From Bradyrhizobium uaiense (GTDB lineage Bacteria; Pseudomonadota; Alphaproteobacteria; Rhizobiales; Xanthobacteraceae): a stretch of DNA of 34,848 nucleotides. Shown here one piece after another: positions 16,456-24,143 of the stretch (position 1 is its first letter; the number at the start of each line of letters is the position of its first letter). The position numbers and the translations under genes are program-made. Location of the stretch: assembly GCF_010811875.1 (NCBI RefSeq), contig NZ_VKHP01000076.1:1-34848 (forward strand), read 5' to 3'. The notes beneath the pieces were generated by a model. It worked only from the letters and a program-made list of their open reading frames with translations. It made no database searches and was not told the origin of the DNA.

Positions 16456-16912
16456 CCCTCATTTATAGTCGTTGAGCGTACTCAAATGGGAAGGAGTTGG
16501 CAGACAAGCCGCGCAATTTGGGCTCCGCTCCTGCAATTGCTCTGAGCTCGGCGCTTCGGAGTGATGGGCGACAATTATTCATATCCGCCCGCTCGTCGGC
16601 AAGTATGGCACGACAATCAGCGTTCTTTCGCATAACGAAGACCTCGTCGCCAAAGGGCGACTGAACGAGTGTCAGCGCGAAGGCGAAGATGGCCGCGCGC
16701 CTGGCAAACATCAAATCCTTGTCGCGGCGAGATGGCGACCGCAATGTCTCTCCATTGAACAGACCGGCGATAGGTCGCAAGACGAAGCTGCCTGCATGTG
16801 ACAGTAACCTAACGAAAGACCGAGCCCTACAAATCCAGCGATCAATCGAGCGCGTGCCACACCGGGCCGGCTCTGATCTCCACGATAGCAGAGGAATGAA
16901 GGCCGAGACAAT
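16456..16912. pseudogene. Gap holding a decayed ParB-like (ParB/RepB nuclease domain) fragment, plus strand
   Basis: Reading across frames on the plus strand from about 16620 gives VLSHNED, LNECQR, AKMAARLANI, GDRN, SQDEAACM and finally GPALISTIAEE. That order matches ParB-like proteins (ISHNEHRRHLT-xxQRAMxAARLAN - GDR - SQxEAAxMLNVSERSV - GxPELIxAIxxGE). Several frameshifts and stops separate the blocks, so no product is expected. A 105-codon minus-strand frame (16463-16780) is probably a shadow. The fragment hints at past plasmid- or phage-derived DNA. Confidence 0.35.
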
Positions 16913-17755
16913 TTAGGTGCGGCGTGCTGTTATGATTTCGGCCTCGTAAGGCATCTCAGCGAATGCGGTGTTGTCGCGGTGCTGTTCGAAGAGAAAATTG
17001 AGTGCCGAAAGAATCGCCTCTTCTCCCTGCTCCTTGATCGCCTTCTGCACGATTGTGAATGACCGCGCACGATGCCCGAATTTTTCTTGATCGATGAGCT
17101 CGGTAAAAACGAACGTATCTCGCCTGATGTCGGCTAAGTAGGTCTCGGCTCTTAACTCAACCGCAATGTCAATCTCTGAGTACCCTCCCTCCGGTCTGGA
17201 GTGTCGATGCCGACGGTAATTGGGGAGTGCGGCCTCAACGATAGATAGGAAACCATCCGCGAAGGCACTGCCTTTGTCGTAGGGTTCATATTGGACGATC
17301 GCGAGTAGGCCGCCAGGCGCCAGGACACGTTGCGCCTCTCGATAGAATGCTGGGCGATTGAAGCGATGCACCGCACTAGCAGCCGTGACCAATTGAGCAG
17401 AGCCATCGGTCGCTTGCAGATCTTCAGCGACACCATCCACATAGCACACGGGTACGCTGGTAGACGTCAGAGACGTCGCATGCCGCCGCATATCCGCATT
17501 CGGTTCAAGCGCGAAGATCTTGAAATTTGAGCCGAACACCGCGGCAAGACTTCGCGTGAACAGACCTGTCCCTGCGCCGACCTCGATGATGCTGCCCCCC
17601 GTGGAGTCACGGAGCTCGGACCTCAATTGTTCTGCGATGCGCAGAGGGTACTCTGGGCGAAATTGGTAGAAGTACCCGAGGCCATCGAAATCGTCCCAAG
17701 GTCTATGAAGCTGGCCCGACACAGCCTGATTTGTTGTCTTACTTCCTGTGGACAT
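16913..17755 (-). CDS. Class I SAM-dependent methyltransferase (280 aa)
   Basis: A cytoplasmic methyl-transfer enzyme. Motif I IIEVGAGTG (56-64) binds SAM; an acidic residue after the second strand (FALEPNADM) contacts the ribose; AEDLQATDGSAQLVTAASAVHRFN corresponds to motif II/III of the UbiE/Tam-like group, followed by VLAPGGLLAIVQYE (motif IV-V). The substrate is unknown; relatives methylate carboxylates, amines or hydroxyls of small molecules. The start at 17755 lies 34 bases after the upstream aminotransferase with only a weak GGTG before it. It is the last gene of the five-gene minus-strand operon. Confidence 0.8.
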   Translation of the reverse strand: MSTGSKTTNQAVSGQLHRPWDDFDGLGYFYQFRPEYPLRIAEQLRSELRDSTGGSIIEVGAGTGLFTRSLAAVFGSNFKIFALEPNADMRRHATSLTSTSVPVCYVDGVAEDLQATDGSAQLVTAASAVHRFNRPAFYREAQRVLAPGGLLAIVQYEPYDKGSAFADGFLSIVEAALPNYRRHRHSRPEGGYSEIDIAVELRAETYLADIRRDTFVFTELIDQEKFGHRARSFTIVQKAIKEQGEEAILSALNFLFEQHRDNTAFAEMPYEAEIITARRT

Positions 17756-17789
17756 GGTATTTTCACCAATATCTTATATCAGAGTGTCC

Positions 17790-18962
17790 CTAGGCCAATC
17801 GATGCAACTCATACTCCGCCGCAAGGATTGCGAGTGCCCTTTCTAGGGTCGAGTCGTCTGATGGATTTCCGATCCCGATCCGGATCGCGCGTGGCGGCTC
17901 CGCTTCGCCGATCACGAAGCCATCGCTCGTTGAAACAAGCACACCGGCTTGCTCAAACCTCGCGGTTAATTCGGCACCAGTGACTTTAGGCGGTGCTGGT
18001 ATCCAGACATGGAGTCCGCCATCCCCAAGTCGGTGGTCAATATTTGCGAGGTATTGACCGACCAAAATATGCCGCGCGGCGACGGCGCTACGAACAGCGT
18101 CGACAATTTTTCCGATAGCCTCACTCTCAATTAATTCTGTGGCAAGTGCGGCACCAAAAGGCGCCGTCATCCAAAACGTAGCCCGCACTCCCGGCCAGAA
18201 TAGATTTGCGGCCGCCTCTTTCGACGGCGCGACGACATAGGCTACCTTCATTCCCGGAGCCACACTCTTGGCCAACCCGAGCAGATACCAGGAAATTTCC
18301 GGCGCAAGGGCAGAAAGCGGCGGCGGCGCATCCCGGGGAATAAGGCTATAGATGTCATCTTCGATGATCGAGACGCCGAATTCTCTGGCAACCGCAACGA
18401 TTTCCTTGCGCCTCTCCAATGACATTGTGGCCGTAGTCGGGTTTTGAAGCGTGGAAAGAGGATATAACGCCTTCGGACAATGCGCCTGGCACACCTCCCG
18501 AAGCGCGTCCGGACTCATGCCATCGTCATCCATCCGAACTGGCGCGAGTTTTATGCCATATCGTGCTGCAAACACCTTGATTGGCGGATAAGTTAGCTCA
18601 TCGACGGCCAGTATCCCGCCTGCGCCAACGAGCCCGGGAATGAGCATATTCAGAGTACTTTGCGTGCTACTTGTCAGGACGATGCGCGCTTCATCAGCTC
18701 GATAACCCAAACGCGAGGCACAGAATTCCGCGCCCGCTCGTCGGTCGGCTTCGGTTCCGCACCAACGATGGTGTCCGATGATTTCGCTCAGAACCTCCCT
18801 TGCGAGTATGTTGGTTACTGCGGTGCGAATGACCGGGTCAAACACATGTGGTACTGGCGGCGGTGGATTCAGCCTAAGTGGAATCGGGCTTTTGAAGCGT
18901 TCATCACCCTGCATGTGAAGTGAAGCATTCGCCCCAGGCACTTCTGCAAACGGATTGTTCAT
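17790..18962 (-). CDS. PLP-dependent aminotransferase, MocR/2-aminoadipate type without HTH (390 aa)
   Basis: A fold-type I transaminase. The phosphate-binding loop is SSTQST (98-103), the NPTT motif sits at 174-177, EDDIYS (201-206) supplies the aspartate for the pyridine nitrogen, and the Schiff-base lysine is K232 in LAKSVAPGMKVAYVV. The closest pattern is the aminotransferase domain found in MocR regulators and in alpha-aminoadipate/aromatic transaminases, but the N-terminal HTH of MocR is absent, so it is an enzyme. GGAGG lies nine bases before the ATG. It sits 32 bases downstream of the CDP-alcohol phosphatidyltransferase and is presumably co-transcribed. The substrate is not deducible. 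Confidence 0.82.
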   Translation of the reverse strand: MNNPFAEVPGANASLHMQGDERFKSPIPLRLNPPPPVPHVFDPVIRTAVTNILAREVLSEIIGHHRWCGTEADRRAGAEFCASRLGYRADEARIVLTSSTQSTLNMLIPGLVGAGGILAVDELTYPPIKVFAARYGIKLAPVRMDDDGMSPDALREVCQAHCPKALYPLSTLQNPTTATMSLERRKEIVAVAREFGVSIIEDDIYSLIPRDAPPPLSALAPEISWYLLGLAKSVAPGMKVAYVVAPSKEAAANLFWPGVRATFWMTAPFGAALATELIESEAIGKIVDAVRSAVAARHILVGQYLANIDHRLGDGGLHVWIPAPPKVTGAELTARFEQAGVLVSTSDGFVIGEAEPPRAIRIGIGNPSDDSTLERALAILAAEYELHRLA

Positions 18963-18994
18963 TTTTGCGACCTCCGTGACGATCCTTCTTCGAG

Positions 18995-19609
18995 CTAGAT
19001 CAAACTGATGGCTATCAGAGCCAACGACACCGCAATTGCCGCGACCGTGGCGATCGGGACACCCACGCCGCGAATTGCCGGAACCTCCAGGAAGGCGGAT
19101 ACGTGGAGGACCGAAAGCACCGCAAAAGGTAGAGCTAGTATTGTCTCGAACGTCTCCGCTGACATTAACGGGCGAAGCAATAGCATCACGGCAAGTAGTG
19201 GGGCATCATACGAAACTGGAATCCCGATGAACCGAGCCTCAGCCGTTAGTCCGACATTCTCGAAATAGCTCAGTCTAATCGCACCGGACAAAACCAAGAG
19301 TAAACTAGTAATAAACGAGAGAGCTGCCCCCCGACCAACAAGCATAATGATGACGGCCGGGAATAAGACACCGTGGATGAAGTCGGCAAAGCCATCGAAG
19401 CTTTTTCCAAATTCTGCCGCACCCGGACGGCGAATATGGCTAGTCTTGCGAGCGACATGACCGTCCCAATGATCCAGAAACCAAGTCCAGAGCATTGCCG
19501 CAACGCCAAGCTCTATCTTGCCGTTCAAGGCCAGGAACAACCCGACAACGGCAAACAGATAACCAAGGGCCGTGATGGCATTTGCATAGTCACGCAAATA
19601 CCCGATCAT
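18995..19609 (-). CDS. CDP-alcohol phosphatidyltransferase family membrane protein (204 aa)
   Basis: Members join an alcohol to a CDP-activated phospho group in the membrane (for example phosphatidylserine or inositol-phosphate lipid synthesis). The catalytic motif is visible as D49-G50-x2-A53-R54 ... G68-x3-D72-x3-D76 (DGHVAR and GKSFDGFAD). The gap between AR and G is about 13 residues instead of the usual 8, which is odd. Five or six hydrophobic helices follow. Its ATG overlaps the stop of the short nucleotidyltransferase gene as ATGA, giving translational coupling. In other organisms a nucleotidyltransferase next to or fused with this family makes and uses CDP-alcohols or CDP-aminophosphonates; a similar role is inferred. 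Confidence 0.82.
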   Translation of the reverse strand: MIGYLRDYANAITALGYLFAVVGLFLALNGKIELGVAAMLWTWFLDHWDGHVARKTSHIRRPGAAEFGKSFDGFADFIHGVLFPAVIIMLVGRGAALSFITSLLLVLSGAIRLSYFENVGLTAEARFIGIPVSYDAPLLAVMLLLRPLMSAETFETILALPFAVLSVLHVSAFLEVPAIRGVGVPIATVAAIAVSLALIAISLI

Positions 19610-19911
19610 TTACTTCGCTCCCGCTGCTCGAAAATGGGATTGCGGGCATATTCGATTTCAATATTCTTGAGCCGCTGGCCGCAGAACTGTTCGATGGCTT
19701 CCTTACGGTAGCCGGCTGCAACGGCTGCCTCGCCGATCCCGAGCACAGAGAGCTGATGCAGCCCGTTGTGCAGCATCGGGATTCGGTTCGTGTCGACCAA
19801 AAGCGTCGGAACTAGCTCCGGGTAGGGGCGCTGTCTTAAGACCATTCCTGTGGCTAGGATCACGGCCCGTGTACCGTTGAGCATTTCAAAATTCTTGACT
19901 GTTTTGTTCAC
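19606..19911 (-). CDS. Half-size nucleotidyltransferase-like protein (101 aa), probably truncated
   Basis: The sequence follows the first 100 residues of sugar-phosphate/choline-phosphate nucleotidyltransferases: AVILATGM...RP..ELVPTLLVDTNRIPMLHNGLHQL, then LGIGEAAVAAGYRKEAIEQF and IEYARNPIFEQ. The catalytic signature GGxGTRLxPxT is degraded (ATGMVLRQRPYPEL) and the remaining 130 or so residues are missing, so I doubt that it is an active NTP transferase. Yet it is tightly wired into the operon: its GTG start overlaps the aminotransferase stop (GTGA, 19908-19911) and its stop overlaps the next ATG (ATGA, 19606-19609). It may be a deletion product retained because it couples translation, or a subunit with a new role. 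Confidence 0.6.
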   Translation of the reverse strand: MNKTVKNFEMLNGTRAVILATGMVLRQRPYPELVPTLLVDTNRIPMLHNGLHQLSVLGIGEAAVAAGYRKEAIEQFCGQRLKNIEIEYARNPIFEQRERSK

Positions 19912-21116
19912 GCCACTGCTTGCCCGGCCTTCAGGTTGTTCAGGGTTTCGACGACTCGCCTGAGTCCTGGCTCGACCAAACCTGGTAGACCGCCGAAGGA
20001 GAGGCGGAGGCCATTCACATCGCCAAAGGCCCCCCCCGCAACGGATCCAACACCAGCTTCTTGCAGGAGACTTTGTGCAATATCGTCGGTCGATCGAACC
20101 GGCCCCCCAGCGGGAAGAGCGGACACAAGCCTCCTCAGATCGAGATAAAAAAAGAATGAGCCATCGGCGTTCGGCGGGGTCACGTCGTGCAGACCAGACA
20201 GGATGCGAAGACCATTGTTGCGAACGTCGGACAGGCGCTGATGCATCTCCCGTTCAAAGCTGCCGTCCCCAACCTGGAGGTGATGCAGGATCGCGTGCTG
20301 CGCGATCACGTTGGCATTCGAGGTCGTATGGCTCTGCAGCTTCTTGGCCGCCGAAACAATCTCCCGGGGGGCAGCGAAATAGCCCAGGCGCCAACCGGTA
20401 ATCGCCAGTTGCTTGGAAAAGGCGTTCACTAGGATTGTCCGGGCACGCACGCCCGGATGCGCCATGACGATCGACTCATGACGGGCCACTGTAAACACGA
20501 AGCTGGAGTAGCATTCGTCGGAAATGATCCACATCTGGCAATTGATCGCGAGATTACCGATGGCTTGAAGGGTCGCTCGGTCGTAGACGGCTCCGGTTGG
20601 ATTGTTCGGTGAGTTGATGATAATGGCTTTGGTGCGGGGCGCGACAGCAGCTCGAATCGCCTCGATATCGGGAATATATGCCGGCGGGCGAGCATCAACG
20701 AACACGGGCTTTGCGCCGGCGAGAAGAACCTGGGCCGCAAATGTCGGCCAGCAGGGGCGGATTATGATGGCCTCGTCGCCCGGATCGAGCACAGCCAACG
20801 CCGCGTCGAGTAGTCCTTGCTTTGCGCCAGCAGTGATTACGATATTTTCCGTATTCCAGCCGATGCCCGTCTCCGCCGACAGCCTTTCGGCAACAGCCGC
20901 GCGAAGTGGCGGCAGGCCTATCGAATCGGTATACCGGCTTGTACCGGCCTTGATAGCGGCAATCGCTCCTTCGCGTACGGATATTGGTGGTTCAATCATA
21001 ACTTCGCCGGCCGCCAGATCGATTATCTGACGGCCGCCCGCAGCAGCTATCTTAGCCGCCTCGCGAGCGGCCGCAGTACCCGAGCCCGACAGTAAAGACA
21101 TCCGTTGCGCCAGCAT
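19908..21116 (-). CDS. Class I/II PLP-dependent aminotransferase (402 aa)
   Basis: An aspartate-aminotransferase-fold enzyme transferring an amino group between an amino acid and a keto acid. Diagnostic residues are present: LAAGEVMIEPP at the N-terminus, AGAKQG (96-101) for the PLP phosphate, SPNNPTG (169-175) with N171, ISDECYSSF (D200, Y203), the lysine K235 in FSKQ, GWRLGY (R243) and a C-terminal GLRLSFG with the substrate arginine. The start at 21116 is preferred over the longer frame because GGGGGAG lies about eight bases upstream and the family begins here. It is the first gene of the minus-strand operon, directly coupled to the nucleotidyltransferase. The exact substrate is unknown. 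Confidence 0.88.
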   Translation of the reverse strand: MLAQRMSLLSGSGTAAAREAAKIAAAGGRQIIDLAAGEVMIEPPISVREGAIAAIKAGTSRYTDSIGLPPLRAAVAERLSAETGIGWNTENIVITAGAKQGLLDAALAVLDPGDEAIIIRPCWPTFAAQVLLAGAKPVFVDARPPAYIPDIEAIRAAVAPRTKAIIINSPNNPTGAVYDRATLQAIGNLAINCQMWIISDECYSSFVFTVARHESIVMAHPGVRARTILVNAFSKQLAITGWRLGYFAAPREIVSAAKKLQSHTTSNANVIAQHAILHHLQVGDGSFEREMHQRLSDVRNNGLRILSGLHDVTPPNADGSFFFYLDLRRLVSALPAGGPVRSTDDIAQSLLQEAGVGSVAGGAFGDVNGLRLSFGGLPGLVEPGLRRVVETLNNLKAGQAVA

Positions 21117-21711
21117 GTGCGTGCTCCCCCGATCTGATTGTCGACTTTGTGAGCGGCCGAACCGGCTCGGCTCCAGCTGCGCAACGCGGTTCAGACGATA
21201 CCGCTCGCCGCCCAAGCAAACTCGCCGAGATGAGGACCGCTTCAAGGTCCTGAAGCGCTCTCCTCCGACGGCTCACATTCGGTATCGAGGCCGTTGAAGA
21301 GTCGGATCCAGACGGGATAGCCAAACGCTATGCCCGACACTACCGGGACACCTAGCGTTCATCGGCAATGCGTAAACGACGTTGGTCTTCAGCTCGTGGC
21401 TGTTGGGCTTGGCGTGCGGGGGCGCCGCATGACACTTGGCGCTCGGTGATTGCATCAGCCTGACGCGCTTCCATGACGAGGCGGAGCCCGCGATCGGAGC
21501 CGACCTGGGCATGAAACGTTGCTGCGGGTGCCCATTCAGCGCATCGAGCACGTGCGCCCGTGAGTACAGATTGTAGAGAGGTTGCATACCCGAACTCCTT
21601 GCAGGCGACGTTTGACCAGCTCGCCCGTGACCAGCTCGTCCGCTCATCCGCTCATCCGCCAAGAATTGACGTGCTCGTCTTATTAGAGCAATTACCAACG
21701 TTGGTAGTTGA
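21117..21711. other. Divergent intergenic region between the aminotransferase operon and the Mur-ligase gene
   Basis: No gene recognised; a long minus-strand frame (to 21857) has no family motifs and mixed codon use. Promoters for the two divergent operons should lie here. The notable element is the perfect palindrome at 21693-21706. Confidence 0.45.
21693..21706. promoter_or_regulatory. 14-base perfect palindrome, candidate operator of the divergent cluster
   Basis: TACCAACGTTGGTA is fully self-complementary. It lies in the divergent region about 200 bases before the Mur-ligase start, in AT-richer surroundings, so it is a natural site for a dimeric regulator. No regulator gene is present nearby in intact form. 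Confidence 0.45.
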
Positions 21712-21906
21712 TCTAATGTCCAGCATCTCGCTTTAGAATTGAAGCGGGACCTTGTGAAAATAGAGAGGACAGCGGAAGTGGATTTTCCGCTCATGAGCGA
21801 GCTCGCACGGCAGAAAATGCTCGAACAAAACTGGACCGGCAACGTGGCGCGTTTCAAGTGGCGAGCCGCGAGTTTCCATTTCCGACGGAAGGGGCGGCGA
21901 TTGTGA
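21712..21906 (+). pseudogene. Fragment resembling the C-terminal part of a sigma-54 activator AAA domain
   Basis: An open frame reads ELKRDLVKIERTAEVDFPL, then MSELARQKMLEQNWTGNVARF. The last block resembles the LSPEAxxxLxxYxWPGNVREL block of NtrC/NifA/DctD-type activators, with W.GNV kept. The rest of the AAA domain is absent. Its stop overlaps the GTG start of the Mur-ligase gene (GTGA, 21903-21906), so read-through translation from GTG 21754 could still couple the two. I consider it a remnant; the match is short. Confidence 0.35.
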
Positions 21907-23336
21907 ATATCTCAGATTGCGGTCGCGAGATCGGTCCTTCGATGGAAGGTCTGCATGTGCTCATAGACGGCGTGGACGAGGATGCGCTTGCCCTGGCCGG
22001 GTATCTTTCCAACCGCGGAAGGCGCGTAACCGTTCTTCACGCGGGTAACTGCGCGCGGAAGGATTTGCGCACTGATGGCGGTAGGATCGATTTTCGGTTT
22101 AGGGGCGAACTCGACGAAATCCATGATGGGGGAACGCTTTTCGTTTCCCTTTCGACGCCGCCGCGTGATTTGATCATCGATCGTGCTCGATCCAAGGGGA
22201 TCATAATCTCCAATCTCGCGGATACCATTTTGCGCGATGTGGCCGGTCAGACGATCGGAGTAACGGGATCGGCTGGGAAGACGACGACTACATTCCTGCT
22301 GACGTCAATCCTGCGGAGGGGCGGAATGGACGTCATTGGTTCGACCGACTATCGCCTCACCCCGTCTGGACCAGGAAAAGCGATGCTGGAAGCGGTCGCG
22401 TCACGTAACGACATGTCGTGGACTGTGCTCGAATTGACCAGCCATCACTTGAACCACGTCACGATCAGTCCTTCAATCGGGATAGTCACCAACCTATTTC
22501 CGGATCATCAGGACTGGCATGGCTCTTTCGAAGCCTATCGTAGTGCTAAGCAGAATCTACTACGCTTTCAGGCGTGTGGCGACATGGCCGTGCTTAATTT
22601 TGATGATCCGGAAGTACGCGGGAGTTTCCGTGGACTTGGGCAGACGCGCGAAATCTATTTCAGCACGCTTGATAACATAACAACTGGAGTTGTGGTTGCG
22701 GACGGCCACATTGTGATCCGTTCCAAGGAAGGGTCCGATAGAATTTGCGCCGTTTCGGAATTGAGAATTCCGTACCATCACATTCCGAATGCGCTGGCTG
22801 CTGCGGCAGTTGCGGTTGAGCTTGGAGTGAAGCGTACAACATTACGTGACGGATTGGTCAGCTTCCGGGGGCTTCCGCAACGGTGTCAATTTCTCGGAAT
22901 GCTAAACGGCGTCGAGATATACGATGACACAATCGGGATGAATCCGCGCAAGGCCTTGAGCGGCTTGGAAACGTTTTCAGATCATTCACTGATCGTCGTC
23001 TCCGGAGGCGCGGTCCAATCGGTTAGCGGGGAAAAACGGGTCAGCAGCTCGTTGGAGAAAGCCGATTTACGCCTATTTTGCGAGGCACTTCAAAGAAAGG
23101 CAAATGGCGTCGTGCTCTTCGACGAAGGTGGGGACGTCATAGAGCAGATGCTGGCGGAAACAGGCAAAGGAATGCCGCCAGTCGTTCGTGCAAAGAACTT
23201 CGATGCCGCGGTTCTTGAAGGTGTCCGAGCAGCGCGTCGCGATGCGCGGCTGCTGATTTCTCCCGTCTTCTACAACCCGCCATTAAATATGCGCCGGTTT
23301 CTTGAGGAGCTGGTCGGCAGTCCGACGCCCGATTGA
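21903..23336 (+). CDS. MurD-like Mur ligase family protein outside any cell-wall cluster (477 aa)
   Basis: Mur ligases couple a carboxylate to an amine via an acyl-phosphate, using ATP. The central domain shows GVTGSAGKTTTT (P-loop, about 119-130), LELTSHHL with the metal-binding glutamate, TNLFPDHQDWHG (196-207) and YRSAK (lysine about 216, carbamylated in MurD). The C-terminal domain begins near DDTIGMNPRKAL, equivalent to NDSKATNP of MurD, followed by VVSGG. The N-terminal UDP-binding domain is diverged, so the acceptor is probably not UDP-MurNAc-Ala. GTG 21903 is preferred because GAAGGGG precedes it; GTG 21858 is an alternative. A methyltransferase follows after 15 bases. I infer an amide ligase for a small metabolite. 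Confidence 0.8.
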   Translation: MNISDCGREIGPSMEGLHVLIDGVDEDALALAGYLSNRGRRVTVLHAGNCARKDLRTDGGRIDFRFRGELDEIHDGGTLFVSLSTPPRDLIIDRARSKGIIISNLADTILRDVAGQTIGVTGSAGKTTTTFLLTSILRRGGMDVIGSTDYRLTPSGPGKAMLEAVASRNDMSWTVLELTSHHLNHVTISPSIGIVTNLFPDHQDWHGSFEAYRSAKQNLLRFQACGDMAVLNFDDPEVRGSFRGLGQTREIYFSTLDNITTGVVVADGHIVIRSKEGSDRICAVSELRIPYHHIPNALAAAAVAVELGVKRTTLRDGLVSFRGLPQRCQFLGMLNGVEIYDDTIGMNPRKALSGLETFSDHSLIVVSGGAVQSVSGEKRVSSSLEKADLRLFCEALQRKANGVVLFDEGGDVIEQMLAETGKGMPPVVRAKNFDAAVLEGVRAARRDARLLISPVFYNPPLNMRRFLEELVGSPTPD

Positions 23337-23351
23337 TCGAAGGAATGATCT

Positions 23352-24143
23352 ATGCCGCAAACTAATACAGCCGAAGGCTCGGGCGGCGTCGTGCCAATGC
23401 GATTTATTTATCGTAGCGGGGAATGGTATGAGCGCATTTACCCCCAGTCAGCAGAATGGGCCGAGAATTGTTTCCAGTTGGTGCATCGGTTTGCGGCGAA
23501 CCCTCCACGGTCGATCCTCGATATCGGATGTGGGACGGGTTTGGCACTTGCCCGTTTCGCTGATCCGGCTGTTGAGCGGTGGGGTATAGATGCTCTGCCT
23601 GTAATGGTAGGAGCTGCCCGCCAGAGAGATCCGGATGCGACTGTTTCGATCGGGGATATGCGCGATTTGCACCTCGGTCGTCGTTTCGACGCGGTCATCA
23701 TGCTTGGCGGCGTCTTCACTCACGCAAAGACGAACGAGGATGTCATTCTGACGATGCAGGTCCTGGCGGAACATACGGAAGAGGGTGCCATCCTGGTTAT
23801 CGAAGGAATGAATGCCTGCGCTCTCCTCTCCGGTGCCGCAGACCAACGCAACTGGTCCATCCATTTCGAACTCGACGGCAATTCCTATCGGGGAGATGCC
23901 GAGATCGCGCTCGATTTGCCGAACTCTCTATTCCGCATCAAAAGAGTCTGGTCGATGGGCAACGAGGTGATCGATGTCGAGAACAGCGAGCATCGATTCA
24001 TGCTGCCGCTTGAGATGGAAGCACATCTCCACCATCACGGCTTCGAGCTCGCTGGATTCGCCGACAATGGCCAGTTGCAGCCGAGCGATATGAGCGGCGC
24101 GCGCTCCTGGTTGGTTGCAATCCGCAAGCCCTTGTTAGATTGA
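23352..24143 (+). CDS. Class I SAM-dependent methyltransferase (263 aa)
   Basis: Motif I is ILDIGCGTG (55-63), followed by an acidic second motif (WGIDALPVMV), GDMRDLHLGRRFDAVIML (motif II/III) and VLAEHTEEGAILVIEG. The FDAVIMLGGVFTH arrangement is typical of small-molecule methyltransferases. The ATG at 23352 has GAAGGAA about eight bases upstream and lies 15 bases after the Mur-ligase stop, so the two genes form an operon. A role in modifying the ligase product is inferred. It shares only the fold with the methyltransferase at 16913-17755. Confidence 0.82.
   Translation: MPQTNTAEGSGGVVPMRFIYRSGEWYERIYPQSAEWAENCFQLVHRFAANPPRSILDIGCGTGLALARFADPAVERWGIDALPVMVGAARQRDPDATVSIGDMRDLHLGRRFDAVIMLGGVFTHAKTNEDVILTMQVLAEHTEEGAILVIEGMNACALLSGAADQRNWSIHFELDGNSYRGDAEIALDLPNSLFRIKRVWSMGNEVIDVENSEHRFMLPLEMEAHLHHHGFELAGFADNGQLQPSDMSGARSWLVAIRKPLLD

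Noticed and set aside
21640..21740. Possible nod box or quorum-sensing tra box upstream of the Mur-ligase gene.
   Set aside because: The palindrome does not fit the nod box or tra-box consensus; kept only as an unassigned operator.
21273..21857. 194-codon minus-strand frame upstream of the aminotransferase.
   Set aside because: No recognisable domain, mixed codon use, and it runs through the palindrome and an opposite-strand remnant.
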